From Zizania palustris (Eukaryota > Streptophyta > Magnoliopsida > Poales > Poaceae), in contig JAAALK010000079.1 of NCBI GenBank assembly GCA_019279435.1, forward strand, positions 66,288,330 through 66,352,329: a DNA stretch of 64,000 nucleotides, in the 5' to 3' direction. Each line of letters starts with the position of its first letter. The stretch's first letter is position 1. This document shows, in pieces, positions 58,997 to 64,000 of the stretch. The notes beneath the pieces were generated by a model. It saw only the letters and a list, made by a program, of their open reading frames with translations. It made no database searches and was not told the origin of the DNA. A program made the translations under genes and the position numbers.

Positions 58997-59225
58997 AAAT
59001 GTTCTGTCTATTCACTTTTAAATAGTGCAGTTGACTTTTATCTCAACGTTTAACCATTTATTTTGTATAAAAAATTTATACAAATATGCAAGCATATACG
59101 TTATATTGAAGTACTTTTATTAATAAAACAAATTATAACAAAATAATGATATTTCAAAAAAATGAATAAAATAAATTGTCAAACGTTAAGATAAAATACA
59201 ACGGTTTAAAAGTGAACGGATGGAG
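58997..59225. mobile_element. Degenerate Stowaway-like MITE
   Basis: Left side CTGTCTATTCACTTTTAAA and right side GGTTTAAAAGTGAACGGATG are inverted; internal AACGTTT / AAACGTTAAGAT also pair. The TA duplication is not clear. Confidence 0.55.
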
Positions 59226-60190
59226 CGACAACGCACAAAAAACACATGCATCGTAGTACGTGTGTACGCAACGTTGTACACTTGGAGTTGCTAACCGTCA
59301 GGAAAACCACGACGAGTCCGAGTCCGAATGCGAGACCCACAAATGGATGGATGGCCACAATTTTGAAACGACCACGTAAAATACTCCTATATATCACATC
59401 AATACTTTATTTTTGAAGTAAATTTAATAGAATATCACATCAATACTTTGTTTTGAAGTAAATTTAATAAACTAGTGGTAATAGTAAAATATAAAATTAT
59501 CGATAAGAAAAAAATATTATGATGGCTCGTCGATAGGAAAAAATATATTATGATGTGATATATGAAAAATATTGAAGAAATATGTTTTTTTTAAACAGCC
59601 GAAATTAATGTTACAAATAATATCTTTTCAAATGTATCTCAAGTTCTCAATAGATAGATTAGGGTAAGTTCTCAATATTGATACGATTTGGTCTTCCATT
59701 ATCATTCTCGGGTAGCTACACAAATAAAATCTCAATAAAAGACGTCTCGTTTAATTATTGGAGCTCCAGTTAGTTTTTTTGTAATTGATTAACTTACCTC
59801 TTGAAAAATAGATATAGAATCCCGATTGGATTGAAAGTGTTTAGTTGAGTAATTTAGTTTTAAATTTAGATTATAAATAAAAAATAAATTAATTTATTGT
59901 GCTATATAAACCAAACCTAGATATATACAGTATAAATCGATCTCCCTTGGACTGTGAGACACTTACTCTAACATGGCCTTCGAGAATGAACCCTAAATCA
60001 AATTCCGTCTAACAATCTGTCTCATCTAATTTGTGCAAAGGGACCCACTTTGGTCAGAAATGTCCAATTTGGGACGAACGAATGATCACAAAACGAACGA
60101 AAGACATGTCCTTTGTAGATTAGTCACTGTCCATCAATAAGGAAATCTTTGGGACCATTCGATCGAATTGGCATTTAGCGTAGGCATGTG
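59226..60190. other. Intergenic, no gene recognised
   Basis: AT-rich sequence. A short tandem similarity (ATATCACATCAATACTTT with AAGTAAATTTAATA) occurs twice at about 59391-59470. Confidence 0.4.
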
Positions 60191-60400
60191 TGCCTTTGGA
60201 ATACAAAGGAAATTGTACTCTTTTCTCATTAACTTAGTTTTTAGGTTGAATTGGTTGGTGCATGTAATTCAATATAGTATTAGAGGTAAAAGTCTCGAGT
60301 TCGCCGCGAAGGAGAGTGTTGGAATATGAAGCGAATTGCCCATATTTCTCATTAGCTTACATTTTTAGAATAAATTGGTTGGTGCATACAACTCAATACA
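60191..60400 (+). mobile_element. Minimal TRIM/SMART-like LTR element
   Basis: Two direct repeats, about 60191-60276 and 60317-60400, share TTGGAATA..AA, TTTCTCATTA and AATTGGTTGGTGCAT, ending CAATATA/CAATACA. Between them are only about 40 bp: a degenerate methionine-tRNA priming site (TAGTATTAGAGG) right after the first repeat and a purine tract GAAGGAGAG right before the second, which starts TGTTGG. This is the layout of a terminal-repeat retrotransposon in miniature, of the very small SMART type. The repeats have diverged, so it is old; no TSD was seen. Confidence 0.7.
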
Positions 60401-60581
60401 ATTTGCGCACTGCAACATGAGATACATATGAAATCAAAGCTTGTTGTCATGCTGCGACTAAAATGAAATTAAGCAGATTCAGCTTAGTTCCCTTGTATAC
60501 ATGTAGCGACATGAACAACAAGAGATTTAATCTCTGCATGTCGCAATTATTCTGTAGCTGGTTTAATTTGAAGTTTTTTTT

Positions 60582-62207
60582 TCAAGGGAGAGCATCCTTG
60601 AGGCTTCGGGCATACTCCTCCAGCTTTTTCAGCCCTTCTCTGGGAGAAGCTGCTTCCCCTAACTGCTTCACCATGGCACTGCCAATGATCACTCCATCTG
60701 CACCCCACTCTGCTAACTGTGTCCAATATTTACACACAATAATTACTGAATTATTACATACTTACAGTTGAGATGAAACTAATTATGGTGGCAGCTGGTA
60801 ATCAAGTTAGAATATGACAAAAATAACAGTTATTACCTGTCTAACATGGCCAGGGGTTGATATTCCAAAGCCAACACACACCGCCTTGTCAGTGACCTGC
60901 TTAATCTCGCGAAGGAGATGCTCAACACGAGGGTTTACGTTTGCCCGGGTTCCTGTCACTCCAACCACACTAACCTGCGATTTGCGTCAAGGAAATTAAT
61001 GTTAGTTATTTGTCCCTGTATATATGGCCGGGTCTTTTGTCTATGAAATATTAAGTTGCAATATAATTAATGAAGTTTAGCTCGCACACATGCACTGGTA
61101 CTTACTAGGTAAACAAAACCTCCTGAAGCCGCTGTGATTGACTTCATCCTGTCTGCTGGTGTAGTTGGAGTTGTAAGCAGCACCTGCAGCCGTTATTAAT
61201 CCAGACTGATCATTCAGAATGTGTTCGTTCGTAACTGGACTAACATATTGAGAAAATTAAGGTATATATGTGTGTGCATACCAGCTCTAGGTTGTTCTTA
61301 ATGGCTTCTCTCCTGAAGTGAATGTCTCTCCGTAGGGAAGATCAGGTACTATAAGACCTGGGACATGTACTAAAGATCTCAGGTACTATAAAAATGACAA
61401 AAAACTAAATTAATTCAAAATTATGCTTCAAATTAAATTTAAGTTTGACCGTGCATATGATTATAAGTTGAGCAGAGTGGGAAATTAAAGGACACGGTTA
61501 ATACAGTGTTGCCTAATTATATTAATTACTACCTTGTACGCCGGCTGCTTTGGCTGCGGCGGTGAAGTTGAGCAGTCCTCGGCGCACGATGGGGTTGAAG
61601 TAAGAGAAGAGCACCACCGGGCAGGACAGCTCCGGCGTCACCTCCTTCAGCATCGACATGACGGCGTCCAGCGTCGCGCCGCCGGCCAGCGCCCGCGCCG
61701 CGGAGTTCTGGATGACGGGGCCATCGGTGTAGGGGTCGGAGAAGGGCACGCCGAGCTCGATGACGTCGGCGCCGCAGGAGTCGAGCAGACGCAGCGCCTC
61801 CGCCGTCGTCTCCAGGTCCGGGTCGCCGGCGGTGATGTACGGGATGAACGCCGTCTGCATCGATCATATCAATAAATAGAAAAAAAAAACTTCAGCACCC
61901 ATCGATCCCTAATCAGGTACGCGACTACGCGTACGTGGTTACGTCCATGCATTCTAGATCGAACGAACACTCGATCTGTAGTACTACGTACGACCTTGCC
62001 CTTCGCCCTGAGCCTAGACATGGTCTGCGACACCGACAGCCGCTCGGCGTCGGCAGGCGCTGGCGCGGGCGCCTCCAGCGCAAGCGAGGCAGCCGCCGCG
62101 AGCTTCCGGCCGACCGCCACCCTCCCCGGCGCCGGCGCGCCTTGCCACGCGCCAGCCGGCGGCAGGCGCAACGTAGCCGGCGACGCCGCCTTCATCGTGG
62201 AAGCCAT
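60582..62207 (-). CDS. TSA: Tryptophan synthase alpha / indole-3-glycerol phosphate lyase
   Basis: Minus-strand exons 62207-61995, 61854-61533, 61357-61282, 61183-61106, 60974-60837 and 60716-60582 encode a plastid TrpA-family enzyme that cleaves indole-3-glycerol phosphate to indole and glyceraldehyde-3-phosphate. The first about 55 residues, Ala/Pro-rich, look like a transit peptide. The barrel starts SQTMSRLRAKGK, TAFIPYITAGDPD. The catalytic Glu and Asp lie in IELGVPFSDPYTDGP (E104, D115, the 11-residue spacing of bacterial E49/D60). Later blocks: VPDLPYGE, LLTTPTTPADRM, GFVYLVSVVGVTGTRA, VCVGFGISTPGH, ADGVIIGSAMVKQLGE. Exon 3 is one base short: between YGE and RREAIKNNLEL the frame shifts, so 962 rather than 963 coding bases are present. 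Sequence cannot tell a TSA housekeeping subunit from a BX1/IGL-type lyase. Other exons look intact. Confidence 0.92.
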
Positions 62208-62371
62208 ATATATGTCAGTGTACATAGTACGTGGCACTGGCAGCTCTCTGTAACACACGTCGTCACAGGTGGCCGGCGGTGATCGACGACGACGTACGTA
62301 CGCTTTCCCCGGCCGATTGATCGTTCGCATGCGGTGGTGAGTGCCTCCGCCCCGGCCGGCGAGCGGGAGTT

Positions 62372-62379
62372 GATATAGC
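62372..62379 (-). promoter_or_regulatory. Candidate TATA box of the TSA gene
   Basis: GGCTATATCA on the minus strand, about 165 bp upstream of the ATG at 62207; it is the best TATA-like motif in the interval. Confidence 0.45.
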
Positions 62380-62423
62380 CAGCTAGCGAACCAACGAACG
62401 CCAGCACGGCGATCGACGAGCTG

Positions 62424-62650
62424 CACTACAACAAAACAGGATATTTTCGTCGGACAAGTTAATTTCCGTCGGCTTTTGGGAAAGCCGACGGAAGTTAAAT
62501 AACTTCCGTCGGCCTCCACGAGCCGACGGAAATTAACTTAACTTCCGTCGGCTTCTGACAGTGGCCGACGGAAGTTAGCGAGGGTTTTTCCGCGGCCGCC
62601 CGGATCCCCCTAACTTCCGTCGGCCGCCCGGAAGTTAGCGAGGGTGGTCG
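62424..62650. mobile_element. CACTA (En/Spm-type) terminus with subterminal repeats
   Basis: CACTACAACAAAACAGG at 62424 is a typical plant CACTA end. Inward of it seven copies of TTCCGTCGGC in alternating orientation lie at 62464, 62484, 62504, 62522, 62543, 62564 and 62615, the kind of subterminal array bound by CACTA transposases. No opposite TGTAGTG end was found in the remaining window, so it is a fragment or a one-ended relic. It lies about 45 bp upstream of the candidate TSA TATA box. Confidence 0.8.
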
Positions 62651-63677
62651 TCCATGGATCGATCGGTCGGCGTCGCGCACGTGAATTGACATGGTCACAC
62701 ATGGACGTGATAGCAGCTCGATCTCACTTACCCGCTGCGGAAAACGTGCGAAATGGACAACATTTTTACCATTCGTCCATCCGCCGGCTATGAGTCTACA
62801 AATATTCGTCCATCCGTACGTAAAGATCTCGAGTGATTTTATGGTTCTCGAGGTATAAAATAAAAAGAAGACTAATTTTATAGTTCTTGAACTTATAAAA
62901 TAAAAAGATGAAAATATTTGAAATAAAAATAATGAATCATTTTGTTCTCAGATATACCAAACATTTAGTTTCAACTGCCGTAACAGTCTAACGAAACATC
63001 ATCTCTAAGTTCAAATAATGAAATATTTATCTCGAACTATTGAAACATTTAACTTCAGCTAGTGAAATATTATTGTATTTTAGAACTATATATTTAACAA
63101 ATAATAGAGTATATTTCATAATATTTAATTAACTTTAATATTAATTAATTAATTTTAATGACTCTCTTAGAGAGGTTGGGCATAAAGTAATTAAACTATG
63201 TTAGGAGGTTTCATGGGTATTGATTTTGCACTGTTTACCAGATTTATTTCATGTATAGTTTTTTTCTACAAGCCTCTCCTAGAGTCTTATTTCAAACCAA
63301 ATACAACTTTAACTTCGCCTAAATCCGTATTGACTTTTCTGTCACGCTATCTCTGGCTCGAAGCTGCATGCCCAAAGGATCTGTGACCAAGATCAATTGA
63401 ACGAGACGTCGGTTGTATTTATTTGTTCCTGAATAATTGTACAGGAAAACTCACGAAAAAATCGTTTTTTTTTGTCCCGATGCACTGACTGTTGACCGCT
63501 GAGCGTACAAGAGGCGTGTTTGAAAAAAAATATAATACTGGTAGGTTATCAAATTCTTTACCGCATTTTGCCAAATTTAAAAGAATCTTACCACATTTTT
63601 TTAAGTTATTTACATGTAGAATCAGAAAGAATCTTACAACAATTTATGACGGCAACCGAACACCTATTAATTTAGTT
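62651..63677. other. Intergenic, no gene recognised
   Basis: AT-rich DNA with short open frames; nothing assigned. Confidence 0.4.
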
Positions 63678-64000
63678 CAGTGTTCTAAAAATCGGGTCTA
63701 GGCGCCCACCTAGGCGGGATTAGGCGCTGGGCGCCACCCCAGCGCCGCGCGGAGCCCCTCGGCGGCCGACTAGGCGACAAACACGCCTAGGCGGGGTCAA
63801 CCACGACCTAGGCGGTTGACCGTGGCGCCTAGGCGCCTTGGGCGGCGACCAACTACAGTAAGAAATCAGACTTCAGGGGGTAAAAGGCAAAAATGACTTA
63901 GGTTTTTTTTTACTTCCTAGCACTCACGTGTGGCCACTGCTGCTACTCTTGGGCTTCTGGCACTCGCGCCGTCGCGTGTCGCCGCCATTCGCCGTACTCT
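63678..64000. mobile_element. CCTAGGCG-rich hAT-like element, cut by window end
   Basis: Starts CAGTGTTCTAAAAATCGG and continues with repeated CCTAGGCG/GGCGCC motifs, closely resembling the left end of the element at 1824-2540. The right end lies beyond the window. Confidence 0.6.

Noticed and set aside
62495..62698. Minus-strand open frame upstream of TSA
   Set aside because: Formed by the CACTA subterminal motif array; not coding.

Overview
The window is plant nuclear DNA. Its genes carry short GT-AG introns, it is dense in grass-type MITEs, and its repeats include a Pack-MULE-like element, a Ty1/copia element, Stowaway and Tourist MITEs, a TRIM element and a CACTA end. Gene content and protein sequence point to rice (genus Oryza). 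The order RPL4, an Opaque2-like bZIP of the RISBZ2/REB type, then a tryptophan synthase alpha/IGL gene matches what I remember of the long arm of rice chromosome 3. That placement is recall, not a search.

Layout. (1) 96-4841 (+): a seven-exon PITH-domain gene whose second intron holds a Pack-MULE-like element and a small hAT element. (2) 5150-6023 (-): a broken LIFEGUARD/BI-1-like gene. (3) 6379-7430 (+): unidentified exon-like sequence carrying a Tourist MITE. (4) 9670-9805 (-): a MIR167 hairpin with a candidate TATA box near 10170. (5) 15253-17760 (-): an Agenet/ENT-domain gene. (6) 19428-21656 (-): ribosomal protein L4 with a one-base frameshift. (7) 21.8-31.4 kb: no gene recognised; MITEs, microsatellites and AT-rich DNA. 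(8) 31413-32909 (+): a DUF506 gene. (9) 33-40 kb: repeats, including a probable solo LTR. (10) 40248-45758 (+): a 17-exon guanylate-binding-protein-like GTPase gene with a 7-nt microexon. (11) 46947-56395 (-): the RISBZ2/REB-like bZIP gene; its second intron contains a complete but dead 5.5-kb copia element, itself carrying a Tourist MITE. (12) 56.5-60.5 kb: 5S-rRNA-derived repeats, Stowaway and palindromic MITEs, and a tiny TRIM/SMART-like element. (13) 60582-62207 (-): a tryptophan synthase alpha/indole-3-glycerol phosphate lyase gene with a one-base frameshift and a CACTA terminus close to its TATA box. (14) 63678 to the end: the start of another CCTAGGCG-rich hAT-like element.

The genes are independent plant genes, not an operon or a combined pathway. 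I found no convincing previously undescribed system. The points most worth a second look are: the paired single-base deletions in RPL4 and TSA, which may be assembly errors or real lesions; the Pack-MULE-like insert; the 5S-derived repeats; the minimal TRIM; the CACTA end next to the TSA promoter; and the GTPase microexon. Exon borders were assigned by eye from GT-AG sites and reading-frame continuity. No transcript, alignment or database evidence was available.
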